Positions 51,284 through 59,507 of a DNA stretch of 64,000 bases are shown here, one piece after another. A program made the translations under genes and the position numbers. The DNA is from an uncultured Lachnospiraceae bacterium. GTDB lineage: Bacteria; Bacillota; Clostridia; Lachnospirales; Lachnospiraceae. The notes under the pieces were generated by a model. The model was given only the letters and a program-made list of their open reading frames with translations. It did no database searches and was not told the origin of the DNA. The stretch spans positions 1-64,000 of the forward strand of contig CAJUNR010000016.1 of NCBI GenBank assembly GCA_910587765.1. Direction: 5' to 3'. Positions within the stretch are counted from its first letter, which is position 1. Every line of letters starts with the position of its first letter.

Positions 51284-51988
51284 CTATCGTTCTCTCTCTT
51301 CTTCCCATGGATAGAGGATACTCCGGTGAATGCGCACCAGCGGCAGCGCGGTCCTGCTTTCCGCTTCTTCCCACAGAAAATCCGGAACACACGCAAATTC
51401 AACGGAAGCGTATCCGTCTGTCATCTCTCTGGTTTTCTCCAGCCCGTCCGCATATTCTTCGGCGGTCATATCTGCGCCAAGATACGGATTCGCCGCCACA
51501 TGGATACAACGAAGCCTCGCGCTCCGAAGCAGACGGGTGAGGGTATCCTGAATCAGGAACGCGCTGCCGCCAAACGCTCTGTAAGGGTTGATCACATAGA
51601 TCACTGCCGCGTCACGGTCCGCATAATACGCGGAAAACCCGCCGACCATCCTCGCGGCCTGCTCTCCTCCGCCCACATCCAGGATCGTATAAGCATCCGG
51701 ATCCTTCAGGGCAGGTTCGACTCCTCCGACGAGTACCGGAGCGTCCAGGTACTGCTCCTGCGCATGCACGGCAATCCCGGCGTCTTCCAGACGCCTTCTC
51801 TGATCGCGCATCCGAAAGAGCGGTTTGCTCTGATCCATATCAAAGACCTGGACCGCCTGACCCGCAGCCGCAAGGGAAAGCGCGGTCTGAAGCGCCAGCT
51901 CGCTCTTTCCGCTTCCCGTCTCCCCGATGAACATCAGCTTATGACGGCCCTTTACCCAATCCGTACCTGACAAAAAATCCGCCGCCAT
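51284..51988 (-). CDS. P-loop ATPase of unknown role
   Basis: 234 residues. Walker A is FIGETGSGKSELA near residue 20-32; YTILDVGGGEQAARM near residue 99 is a Walker-B-like region of SIMIBI-type ATPases. Residues 45-60 (AVQVFDMDQSKPLFR) fit the MinD/CooC-like switch. It could load cofactors or act in assembly of the oxidoreductase it is next to. It starts 3 bp after the dehydrogenase stop. I cannot name a family with confidence. Confidence 0.72.
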   Translation of the reverse strand: MAADFLSGTDWVKGRHKLMFIGETGSGKSELALQTALSLAAAGQAVQVFDMDQSKPLFRMRDQRRRLEDAGIAVHAQEQYLDAPVLVGGVEPALKDPDAYTILDVGGGEQAARMVGGFSAYYADRDAAVIYVINPYRAFGGSAFLIQDTLTRLLRSARLRCIHVAANPYLGADMTAEEYADGLEKTREMTDGYASVEFACVPDFLWEEAESRTALPLVRIHRSILYPWEEERER

Positions 51989-51991
51989 CCG

Positions 51992-53074
51992 TCACTCCCC
52001 GATCACAACCTGCGCCGGATTCAGCGATTTCACACTGGTCTTGTTTCCCGTAACCTTCAGCATCTCGGGAACGTGCTCAATCCCGTGAAAACGGTGCGTA
52101 ATCATCGGTTCCACCTGAATTTTCTTCTCCGCAATCAGCCGGGCCGCTTCTGCCATGTGCGCGGTCGTCGTAAAAGCCGGCATTGTGATCTGCTTCCCGT
52201 AATCGCGGAAGATGCCGATCGGAAACTCCACCGATGGCCCGTAGATCGCAAGAATCAGACACTCTCCTTCCGGTTTCAGAGCCTTTGCCGCCTGCTGAAG
52301 CGCCGCCGTCCCTGCCAGACCCTTCTTAGGATTGCCGCCCGCCGCGTCGATGACGATATCCGCACCCCGTCCGTCTGTCAGCCACCTCACCTCTTCCACG
52401 CAGTCCGTCTCCCTTCCGTTGATCACCGCGTCCGCACCGAGCTCCTTTGCCAGCTTCAGGTTCTCCTCCTTGATATCAACGATCATCACATACGCTCCCC
52501 GGGCTTTCAGAATCTGCATGGTATTCATTCCCAGACATCCGGCTCCCCAGACCGCCGCTTTGCACCCCGGCTTCAGCGTCGTCAATGATTCCACCGCACA
52601 GACACAGTCTCCCAGCGGCTGGAGGTTCGCCGCCTCCGCGTCGGACAATACCTCCGGTACAAGCGTCAGCCCGGATTCCCGCAGAAGAACCCTTTCCGCC
52701 ATCAGTCCGTCGGTCTCAACTCCCGTAAGCAGCGTATCCTGGCAGTACCTCCATTCCCCTCTTCTGCACGCTTCGCACACGCCGCAGGTCACCTTCGCCT
52801 GGGTCGAAACCCGGTCGCCGACCTTGAAGCCGGAATCCGCGTTGACCGCCGTGACCCTGCCCACCATCTCGTGCGCAGGCAGGCGGACCGCGCCCTCCGC
52901 CCTGATTCGCTCCAGAAATCCGAACGGATCCGTCTCCAGCGCCACCAGATTGGCTTCGGTCACGCTACACTGAGCCGTAAGCACATCGACGACCACGCAG
53001 CCGGGGCGCAGCGCCGGCTCCGGAATCTCTCTCATCTCAAGTCTGTCAGGTCCTGTAATATACCATGCTTTCAT
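51992..53074 (-). CDS. Zinc-binding alcohol/polyol dehydrogenase (MDR)
   Basis: 360 residues. The catalytic-zinc ligands lie in AQCSVTEANLV (Cys about 34) and LPAHEMVGRV (His-Glu about 63-64). The structural-zinc cysteines are in CGVCEACRRGEWRYC. The NAD site is VWGAGCLGMNTMQI. It resembles sorbitol, threonine or galactitol-1-phosphate dehydrogenases. It would oxidise an alcohol intermediate to a ketone that feeds the 2-oxoacid step. 34 bp after the FAH-like gene. Confidence 0.9.
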   Translation of the reverse strand: MKAWYITGPDRLEMREIPEPALRPGCVVVDVLTAQCSVTEANLVALETDPFGFLERIRAEGAVRLPAHEMVGRVTAVNADSGFKVGDRVSTQAKVTCGVCEACRRGEWRYCQDTLLTGVETDGLMAERVLLRESGLTLVPEVLSDAEAANLQPLGDCVCAVESLTTLKPGCKAAVWGAGCLGMNTMQILKARGAYVMIVDIKEENLKLAKELGADAVINGRETDCVEEVRWLTDGRGADIVIDAAGGNPKKGLAGTAALQQAAKALKPEGECLILAIYGPSVEFPIGIFRDYGKQITMPAFTTTAHMAEAARLIAEKKIQVEPMITHRFHGIEHVPEMLKVTGNKTSVKSLNPAQVVIGE

Positions 53075-53108
53075 ATTCTGTCACCTCTCTGTTTCTTTCG
53101 CTTCCTTT

Positions 53109-53885
53109 TTACTTTACGGATACCACCGTATTCTCAAGTATGCCGATCCCTTCCACTTCAATCCGGAGCCGGTCCCCCGGACGGCAGGGGCCGGCTCCGG
53201 CCGGCGTCCCCATCGCCAGTATATCTCCCGGATACAGAGTCATCGTGTCGCTGATAAACTCAATCATGTACGGAATATCGAAGATAAATTCACTGCTGTT
53301 TCCGTCCTGCCGGAGTTCTCCGTTGACCCAGCTTCGGATCCGGCAGCAGTTTGGATCCATCGACGTCTCCATGCACGGACCCGTCGGCCCATACGTGTCG
53401 GCTGCTTTCAGCTTGAGATCGTCATGACCAAATTCCGCCATATTCGTGATGTCGTTCGTACACGTATAACCGGCAATATAATCGTACGCGTCCGCTCTCT
53501 TCACCCTGCGGCAGTTCTTTTTGATCACGACCGCCAGTTCCCCTTCAAACCAGTAATCGGCATCCGCTCTTTCTTTCAGTTCGATGGAGGCTCCGGCCGG
53601 AATCACGGCTCCGCTCGGTTTCATAAAGGTGATGGGATATGCGGGCGCTTCTCTTCCCAGCGTCCTCGCCGCCCCCTCGAAGTTGAGTCCGACGCCGATG
53701 TATTTCGTAGGCTCACATGGAACCAGCAGTCGGATCTCAGAGACGGAAAACTGTTCGCCGGTATACTCCGGCCTGTCCTCCCTCCATTTTGCACAGAACG
53801 GAGAATACGCGATTTCTTTTACCGTCTCCCCGTCCATCCTTCCGTACCGAACCAGACCGTCCTTTTCAAATCGTACTATTTTCAA
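53109..53885 (-). CDS. Fumarylacetoacetate hydrolase-family protein
   Basis: 258 residues. The FAH domain with KYIGVGLNFEGAA, ADADYWFEGELAVVIKKN (metal-binding Glu-Glu pair), YTCTNDITNMAEFGHDDLKLKAADTYGPTGPC and the end DILAMGTPAGAGPCRPGD. Members cleave acylpyruvates or beta-diketones, or dehydrate/decarboxylate sugar acids such as 2-keto-3-deoxy acids. The start is TTG 53885, 7 nt after AAGGAG. First gene of the first ROK operon, behind operator II and a small hairpin repeat. Confidence 0.9.
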   Translation of the reverse strand: MKIVRFEKDGLVRYGRMDGETVKEIAYSPFCAKWREDRPEYTGEQFSVSEIRLLVPCEPTKYIGVGLNFEGAARTLGREAPAYPITFMKPSGAVIPAGASIELKERADADYWFEGELAVVIKKNCRRVKRADAYDYIAGYTCTNDITNMAEFGHDDLKLKAADTYGPTGPCMETSMDPNCCRIRSWVNGELRQDGNSSEFIFDIPYMIEFISDTMTLYPGDILAMGTPAGAGPCRPGDRLRIEVEGIGILENTVVSVK

Positions 53886-53913
53886 ATTCCTTCTCCTTTT
53901 TCTCTGTTTTACT

Positions 53914-53944
53914 GTAGCAGTTCAGATTCCCCTTGAACGGTTAC
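53914..53944. repeat. 31-nt intergenic hairpin repeat, copy 3
   Basis: GTAGCAGTTCAG, an ATTCCCC loop, TTGAACGGTTAC: same family as 10503-10533 and 23633-23664. It lies between operator II and the FAH-like start, inside the 5' leader of the first ROK operon. Confidence 0.78.
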
Positions 53945-53983
53945 GTTTTATTTATCATATCACGCTTCCCGTCATTTTTCAAT

Positions 53984-54030
53984 AGTTTTGTTAATTAATT
54001 TAATTTTATATCGAATACCTGTATTGTCTG
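53984..54030 (-). promoter_or_regulatory. Promoter and palindromic operator II of the ROK regulon
   Basis: AGTTTTGTTAATTAATTT... (53984-54005) matches operator I at 20 of 22 positions. Minus strand TAAAAT (54003-54008) with CAGACA (54025-54030) 16 nt upstream is the likely promoter, so the operator again abuts the -10. It would drive FAH, dehydrogenase, oxidoreductase, buk, ptb and the ROK gene itself. Confidence 0.78.
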
Positions 54031-54062
54031 CACCGAACGCTTCCCGGGAGCGGACCGCATGC

Positions 54063-54105
54063 AAAAAGAGCCGGAGCAAAATGCATTCCGCCATTTTGCT
54101 CCGGC
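54063..54105 (-). terminator. Strong rho-independent terminator of the ABC operon
   Basis: GCCGGAGCAAAATG (54070-54083) pairs perfectly with CATTTTGCTCCGGC (54092-54105); TTTTT follows on the minus strand (54063-54067). It lies about 55 bp past the stop of the last ABC gene, insulating the ROK operon from it. Confidence 0.9.
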
Positions 54106-54160
54106 CCCTCTTACTGCCGCCGCTTATTTACTTTAAAGAAACGCGGATAAAAGCGTTTCC

Positions 54161-54787
54161 TCAGATACGTTTCCCTTCCAGATCGCAGATCCGCGTACAG
54201 ACATTCTCCAGCAGCGGCATACTGTGGCTCACTGCCAGAAGCCCGATCTCCCTGCGCTCCACCTCTTCCACGAGGAAACTCCAGATCTGGCTCTGGGTGA
54301 TCAGATCGAGCATCGTGCTGATCTCGTCTGCCAGCAGAAACCGGGTGCGTTTTCCCAGCGCCCGGGCGATGCAGAAGCGCTGCATCTCCCCGCCGGAGAT
54401 CTCCGCCGGAAAGCGGTTCTTCCAGTCCTCCTCAATGCCAAGCCCCTGTATCACATCCTCCCCGATTCCGTCGCCCTCTCTGAGCACCTCCCGCATGCGC
54501 AGGCGGGGATTCACCACCTGTTCCGGGTGCTGCCAGATCATCTGCACCGGACAGTAGTTCCCGTAAGAAGCCAGCGGTCTTCCGTCAAGCAATACCTCTC
54601 CCCGGTCCGGCTTCTCGTAGCCGGCCAGTATCTTGCAGAAGGTCGTCTTGCCGAAACCGCTGGGCGCCACGATGCCCACCCGCTCGTGACTCTCGATCCG
54701 CAGACTGAAGTCATCCAGAATGTGCCTTGTCCCCTTTCCGTTTCCGTCTCTGTATTGAAAGGTAATATGTTTTGCTTCCAGTACCAT
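54161..54787 (-). CDS. ABC transporter ATP-binding protein (DppF/NikE-like), short
   Basis: 208 residues. Walker A APSGFGKTTFCK, signature SGGEMQRFCIARAL, Walker B FLLADEISTMLD, and the H-loop His in LLAVSHSMPL. It lacks the C-terminal oligopeptide/nickel extension of full-length DppF proteins and stops soon after the H-loop. The Walker B Glu is preserved (ADEIS). It pairs with the neighbouring DppD-like subunit to power the permease. 31 bp after the DppD-like gene. Confidence 0.88.
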   Translation of the reverse strand: MVLEAKHITFQYRDGNGKGTRHILDDFSLRIESHERVGIVAPSGFGKTTFCKILAGYEKPDRGEVLLDGRPLASYGNYCPVQMIWQHPEQVVNPRLRMREVLREGDGIGEDVIQGLGIEEDWKNRFPAEISGGEMQRFCIARALGKRTRFLLADEISTMLDLITQSQIWSFLVEEVERREIGLLAVSHSMPLLENVCTRICDLEGKRI

Positions 54788-54818
54788 ATACTCTCCTGTT
54801 TCCGTTCACAGACCGGCG

Positions 54819-55748
54819 TCACACCGCATGGACGCAGCGGACTCTTCCGCCGCGGATCTCTCTGACCGGAATCTCTCCTTTACATTCTTCCGTACATTGA
54901 CCGCACCGGGGGCCGAACGGACACCCCCCTGGCAGCTCTTTCACATAAGGCTGCGTTCCGCGGATGAACTGAAACCCGTTCTGGGGCAGCGCACGCCAGA
55001 GCGCTCTGGTATAGGGGTGACGCAGCCCCTCTTCCGAACGAAAATCCGCGGCATCCGCCTCCTCCACCGTTGTCCCGGCGTAAAATACCACCACCCGGTC
55101 CGCCACCTCCAGCGCCTGTTCGAGATCGTGCGTGATCAGAAGCACCCCCGCGCCCTTGTCCGCCAGCTCCCGGAAATGACTCATCACTCTGCGCACCATA
55201 TCCATATGCAGCCCCGGTGTGGGCTCGTCCGCGATGACCAGGCGGGGATTGCCCATGAGCGCGGTCGAGACCAGGATTCTGCGGTTCATGCCGCCGGACA
55301 GTTCGAACGGATACAGATCCTGCACCTCTTCTTTCAGATGATATCCCTCGAAGATCCGCCGGAGCTTTTCTCCCGACGCCTTGTCCTTTCTGCCTTTGCG
55401 TATCTGGGGGCCGATCTTCATGAGCGGATCCAGAAACGCCACGCTCTGGGGCACCAGTACGATCTCATTTCCCCGCAGCGCCTTCTGCCGCTCTTTCGTC
55501 AGCGGCGCGCCGTCATAGAGCAGTTCCCCGCCCGTGGACGCATTGTAGGGAAGGATCCCCAGAATGCCGTGCGCCAGCAGACTCTTTCCGGAGCCGCTGG
55601 AACCGACGACGGCGACCATCTCCCCCTCATGGACGGTCACGTCCAGATTGCGGATGACCGGAAGCCCGGTCTTGCGAAAGCCTTTTTCATATTGTTCAAA
55701 CGACACCGAAAAATCCCGGATGTCGAGGATAATTTTCTTCTTTTCCAT
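54819..55748 (-). CDS. ABC transporter ATP-binding protein (DppD/NikD-like)
   Basis: 309 residues. Walker A VGSSGSGKSLLAHGI, signature ELSGGMNRRILVSTAL, Walker B RLVIADEPTPGLHM, H-loop ITHDLEQALE. The C-terminal extension carries the cysteine-rich CPFGPRCGQCTEEC, the Fe-S-type ligand region common in family-5 importers. 136 bp after the DppC-like permease, with no strong hairpin between them. Confidence 0.9.
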   Translation of the reverse strand: MEKKKIILDIRDFSVSFEQYEKGFRKTGLPVIRNLDVTVHEGEMVAVVGSSGSGKSLLAHGILGILPYNASTGGELLYDGAPLTKERQKALRGNEIVLVPQSVAFLDPLMKIGPQIRKGRKDKASGEKLRRIFEGYHLKEEVQDLYPFELSGGMNRRILVSTALMGNPRLVIADEPTPGLHMDMVRRVMSHFRELADKGAGVLLITHDLEQALEVADRVVVFYAGTTVEEADAADFRSEEGLRHPYTRALWRALPQNGFQFIRGTQPYVKELPGGCPFGPRCGQCTEECKGEIPVREIRGGRVRCVHAV

Positions 55749-55884
55749 AAATACCGTACATCTTTCCTGTTTTCAGGGAAACGCCGGCGAAAACGTTTCC
55801 CGCGCCGGATCAACACTGCAGGGCAGTATGCTCCCCGGCAGCTCCCGGCACATCCGGCGGACAGCGCCGCCCGCCTGCGGTCGA

Positions 55885-56709
55885 TCAGACATGCGCGCTG
55901 CCCGGATCCAGAAGCTTTCTCAGGCTTTCCCCCGCCACGTCGAACAGCATCACCGTAAACACCAGAAAAAGCCCCGGGAACAGCGCCAGCCACCAGCGTC
56001 CCATGGCCAGATATTTCATGCTCTCCGAGAGAATGATGCCGATGGCCGGCTGTTCCGGCGACAGCCCGAAGCCAAGGAACGTGATGCTGGCTTCGTGCAG
56101 GATCGCGTGGGGAAACGTCAGAATCAGTCCCACCAGAAACTGCGGAAACAGATGCGGGAACATATGTTTCCATGCGATCTCCCAGGTACTCACTCCCAGC
56201 TTTCTGGCGGTTCGGATGTAGAGCGCTTCTTTTAACTGCATGACCTCTCCGCGGATGACCCGGGCAAGGGACGTCCAGTGCGTCAGCGCCACGCCGACGA
56301 CCACGCCTTTGAACCCTTTCCCCAGCGCATAGGAGATCAGGATCAGCAGCAGGATATGCGGGATTCCCATGACCAGATCAATCACCCAGGTGACCGCCGC
56401 GTCCACCGTCCTCCCCATCGTTGCCGCCAGCGTACCCAAAAACAACGCCAGAACAGAGCTGACGCCCGCCGCCAGGATTCCGATCCGGATGCTCATGGAC
56501 AGTCCGGTCAGCGTACGGACGAACATATCCCTGCCCATCCAGTCCGTGCCGAAGAGATACGGCAGGCCGGGTCCCAGATTCTTTCTGGAAAAATCCGTCA
56601 CCAGAGCTTCCTCCGAGAACGCCCACCCGGCGGCTGCCACCGCGCCGAGAAACAGAACCGCCAGTCCGAAGAGCAGTACCGCCGTCATTCTTCCGTTCAC
56701 TTTTCTCAT
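55885..56709 (-). CDS. ABC transporter permease (DppC/NikC-like)
   Basis: 274 residues with six hydrophobic segments. Conserved FGTDWMGRDMFVRTLTGLSMS near residue 53, and the EAA loop IRTARKLGVSTWEIAWKHMFP near 185. It overlaps the DppB-like gene by 4 bp. Together they form the membrane channel of a family-5 importer for peptides, nickel or a metallophore. Confidence 0.92.
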   Translation of the reverse strand: MRKVNGRMTAVLLFGLAVLFLGAVAAAGWAFSEEALVTDFSRKNLGPGLPYLFGTDWMGRDMFVRTLTGLSMSIRIGILAAGVSSVLALFLGTLAATMGRTVDAAVTWVIDLVMGIPHILLLILISYALGKGFKGVVVGVALTHWTSLARVIRGEVMQLKEALYIRTARKLGVSTWEIAWKHMFPHLFPQFLVGLILTFPHAILHEASITFLGFGLSPEQPAIGIILSESMKYLAMGRWWLALFPGLFLVFTVMLFDVAGESLRKLLDPGSAHV

Positions 56710-57698
56710 AAGCCGGCACCTCCCCTGCGGATGCGCGGGTCAATGACGCCGTACAGCACATTCGCGATCAGATTCCCGCCGAACACGAACAGCGCGCTGA
56801 TCACCGTAATCCCCAGAAGCAGCGGAACGTCGCTGCCAAGTCCCGCCGTCACCGCCGCCTGTCCAAGCCCCGGATAGGAGAAGGTCTGTTCCACCAGAAC
56901 GGAACCGCCGAAAATCTCGCTGATCGACGCGAACTGCAGCGTCAGCGCCGGCAGCAGCACATTGCGAAGCCCATGATTTTTCACGATCTCCAGCGTGCTC
57001 TCCCCTCTCGCCCTGGCGAAAAGCACATAATCGCTCTCCATGATCTCGATCATCTTCTCACGGGTATGCAGAGTGATGCCGGCGATCCCCGTGATGCTCA
57101 AGGTCACGGCGGGAAGGATGGCATGCCGGATCCGGTCCGCAATCGTGACGCCGCCGGCTTCCACGCCGATGGGCACGCTCAGCCCGATCGGCAGCACCTT
57201 CAGCCATACCGCAAAAATCATCAGCAGCACCAGCGCCAGCCAGAACGCCGGAGTGCTGGCGATCAGAAGAGAGTAACCCTTGATGATTTTATCCGCAATG
57301 CTCCCTTCCCGGATTCCGGCCGCGATCCCCAGAACGAATCCCACGGCCCCGGACAGAACCCAAGCGATGGTCATCAGCCACAGGGAATTTACGAGCTTCT
57401 CGCCGATGACTTTCGTCACCGGCTGCCGGTACAGGAGGGACACCCCCATATCCCCCCGGAAGAAATCTCCCGCCCAGGCAAGAAAGCGCTCCGCCGGCGG
57501 TACCCCTACCCCCCAGTAGGCATGAAGCTTCGCGATCTGCTCCTGGCTCATGGAGCCAAGCGCCGCCTGACCGATATTGGCCTGCAGCGGATCGATCGGC
57601 GATATCGATACGAGCGTAAACGCCGCCAGACTGACAAAGAACAAAAGCAGAAGCATGCGCACGGTCTGTTTTCCTATAAAAATAACATGTCTTTTCAC
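56706..57698 (-). CDS. ABC transporter permease (DppB/NikB-like)
   Basis: 330 residues with six segments. DppB hallmarks: an N-terminal helix, RGDMGVSLLYRQPVTKVI, ARARGESTLEIVKNHGLRN (EAA loop) and the C-terminal FGGNLIANVLYGVIDPRIR. It follows the solute-binding gene by 58 bp and overlaps DppC by 4 bp. Confidence 0.93.
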   Translation of the reverse strand: MKRHVIFIGKQTVRMLLLLFFVSLAAFTLVSISPIDPLQANIGQAALGSMSQEQIAKLHAYWGVGVPPAERFLAWAGDFFRGDMGVSLLYRQPVTKVIGEKLVNSLWLMTIAWVLSGAVGFVLGIAAGIREGSIADKIIKGYSLLIASTPAFWLALVLLMIFAVWLKVLPIGLSVPIGVEAGGVTIADRIRHAILPAVTLSITGIAGITLHTREKMIEIMESDYVLFARARGESTLEIVKNHGLRNVLLPALTLQFASISEIFGGSVLVEQTFSYPGLGQAAVTAGLGSDVPLLLGITVISALFVFGGNLIANVLYGVIDPRIRRGGAGL

Positions 57699-57756
57699 AA
57701 AACTGTTTCCTCCTCCGAATCCGGCAGGGGGGATTCCCCCTGCGGATCCGCCGTTT

Positions 57757-59400
57757 CTACTCCCAGTACCACTGGTCTACATTATTTACAATGGACCAGC
57801 CGTGCCCGTGCGGATGCAGCTTCTGCTCCGCCACATGCAGATTCTCGTTTGCCCAGTAGAGGTGGTCGATGTTGCAGAGCCAGATCCACGGAATGTCCCC
57901 CTCCTGCGTGATTCCGCCGGCGCCGTCCCACTGCGCCTTCTTCCACAGTTCATAGGACGCTTCCAGTGAAGTGGCGGCCAGCGCCTCATCCATATACTGA
58001 TCGACCTTCTCGTTGGAATACGGCGAGTACTCCGCGCTGCCGTCCTCCAGCGTATGGTAAATATTATAAAGCTCCATCGGCGTATGCGCGCCCCAGCCCC
58101 ACATCAGCGGTTCCGCCTGGGCTCTTGTATAGGCCGTATCCCAGCCCACTCCCTCGATGGAGGCTTCGATTCCCAGCTTCGTTAACTGGTTCTGCAGATC
58201 CGCCGCCAGCGCCTGGCGGACCGAATCGCCGGAAGAATACAGAATGTTCAGCTCCGCGCGTACGCCGTCCTTCTCCCGGATGCCGTCGGAACCGACGGTC
58301 CAGCCTGCCTCCTCAAGAAGCGCCGACGCCCCCTCCGGGTCACAGGACACTTCCGCCTCGTCGTTATACCAGGGCATCTTGTCGCAGATGCTGTACGCCG
58401 CCGTCCCGTAGCCGTTCAGGACATTCGCGATCATCTCTTCCCGATCGATGCCGATATTGATCGCTCTTCGGACGCGCACATCGCTTGTAAAATCGTTCCC
58501 CACCGCGTTGCCTTCGGCATCCGTGGAAGCCGGCGCCGCCGGCAGATTGATGCCTCTGTTGTCCACGGTCTCGTAGGACAGAAGTTCGTATCCGTCGATG
58601 CTCTGGCCGGCATAGGAAGCCGCCGTGTAAGCCAGATCCACCTGCCCCGCCATGGCCGCCGCATAAGCCGCGTCCTCGTCCATAAAGAGAATCGTCACTT
58701 TCTTCATCCTGGGCGCCTCCCCGTAATAATCCGGGTTTGCCTCCAGAATAATCTGCTGCCCCTTGTCCCACTGTTTCAGCAGATAGCGGCCGGAGCCAAT
58801 CGGCGCCTCTCCGTAAGCAGGACCGTAGGCGTGCTCCGGTACAATCCCCACAATCGCCATCGTATAGGGCCAGATGGAATAGGGACGCTCCATCCGAAAT
58901 TCCACCGTTTTCTCATCAACCGCCGCCGCTTCTTTCAGCATCGTGAAATCATTGACGGAACTGCTCTCCTTCACCGTATTATAGGTATACGCCACATCCT
59001 CCGCCGTCAGCGGCTCTCCGTCCGTAAACTTCACGTCGTCCCGGATCGTGACGGTCCAGGTCATCCCATCCTCGCTGACCTGCATGTCCGTCGCCAGGTC
59101 ATAATCAATGGACAGATCCGTCTTTGTCACCGTGAGCGTACTCTGAATCAGCGGCTCATGCACATGCTCCCCCGCGCCCCAGCCGTACGCCGGGTCAAAT
59201 CCGGACTCGGGCTCCGAAGTGGGGCCCATGGCCACGACGACCGAATCTTTCGTCTCCCCTTCTGCGCGTTCTGCCATACCTGCTTCTGACTGCTCCTTCG
59301 CCGGCGAACCCGGCGCCCCCGTTGTCTGTCCCCCGCATCCGGTTATAACCGACAGAACCATCGCCGCCGCCAGAAAGAATGCAACTGTTTTTTTCCTCAT
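57757..59400 (-). CDS. Family-5 ABC substrate-binding lipoprotein
   Basis: About 547 residues. The signal MRKKTVAFFLAAAMVLSVIT ends in the lipobox VITGC. Body motifs LTAEDVAYTYNTVKESSS, GSGRYLLKQW and VRRAINIGIDREEMI are typical of DppA/NikA-type proteins. The C-terminus carries a histidine-rich HPHGHGW, rare in peptide binders and possibly a metal contact. ATG 59400 follows AAGGAAGGGG; a longer frame to 59820 lacks this site and runs into the LysR gene. First gene of its importer, directly behind a motif-bearing promoter. Confidence 0.9.
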   Translation of the reverse strand: MRKKTVAFFLAAAMVLSVITGCGGQTTGAPGSPAKEQSEAGMAERAEGETKDSVVVAMGPTSEPESGFDPAYGWGAGEHVHEPLIQSTLTVTKTDLSIDYDLATDMQVSEDGMTWTVTIRDDVKFTDGEPLTAEDVAYTYNTVKESSSVNDFTMLKEAAAVDEKTVEFRMERPYSIWPYTMAIVGIVPEHAYGPAYGEAPIGSGRYLLKQWDKGQQIILEANPDYYGEAPRMKKVTILFMDEDAAYAAAMAGQVDLAYTAASYAGQSIDGYELLSYETVDNRGINLPAAPASTDAEGNAVGNDFTSDVRVRRAINIGIDREEMIANVLNGYGTAAYSICDKMPWYNDEAEVSCDPEGASALLEEAGWTVGSDGIREKDGVRAELNILYSSGDSVRQALAADLQNQLTKLGIEASIEGVGWDTAYTRAQAEPLMWGWGAHTPMELYNIYHTLEDGSAEYSPYSNEKVDQYMDEALAATSLEASYELWKKAQWDGAGGITQEGDIPWIWLCNIDHLYWANENLHVAEQKLHPHGHGWSIVNNVDQWYWE

Positions 59401-59434
59401 AAATATCCCCTTCCTTTTGTCTTTATTTGTTATG

Positions 59435-59478
59435 ATTTTAACAAATGAAAAAGAAGGCCGCAAGCCGGGTAGGGGGAT
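59435..59478 (-). promoter_or_regulatory. Promoter of the first importer with 18-bp activator-type motif
   Basis: Minus strand ATCCCCCTACCCGGCTTG (59461-59478) runs straight into TTGCGG (-35, 59458-59463), 17-nt spacer, TAAAAT (59435-59440). The identical 18-mer occurs at 61314-61331 in the same relation to its -35. Confidence 0.85.
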
Positions 59479-59507
59479 ATCTCTTATTCCGTTTTCGTAT
59501 TCTGCTA

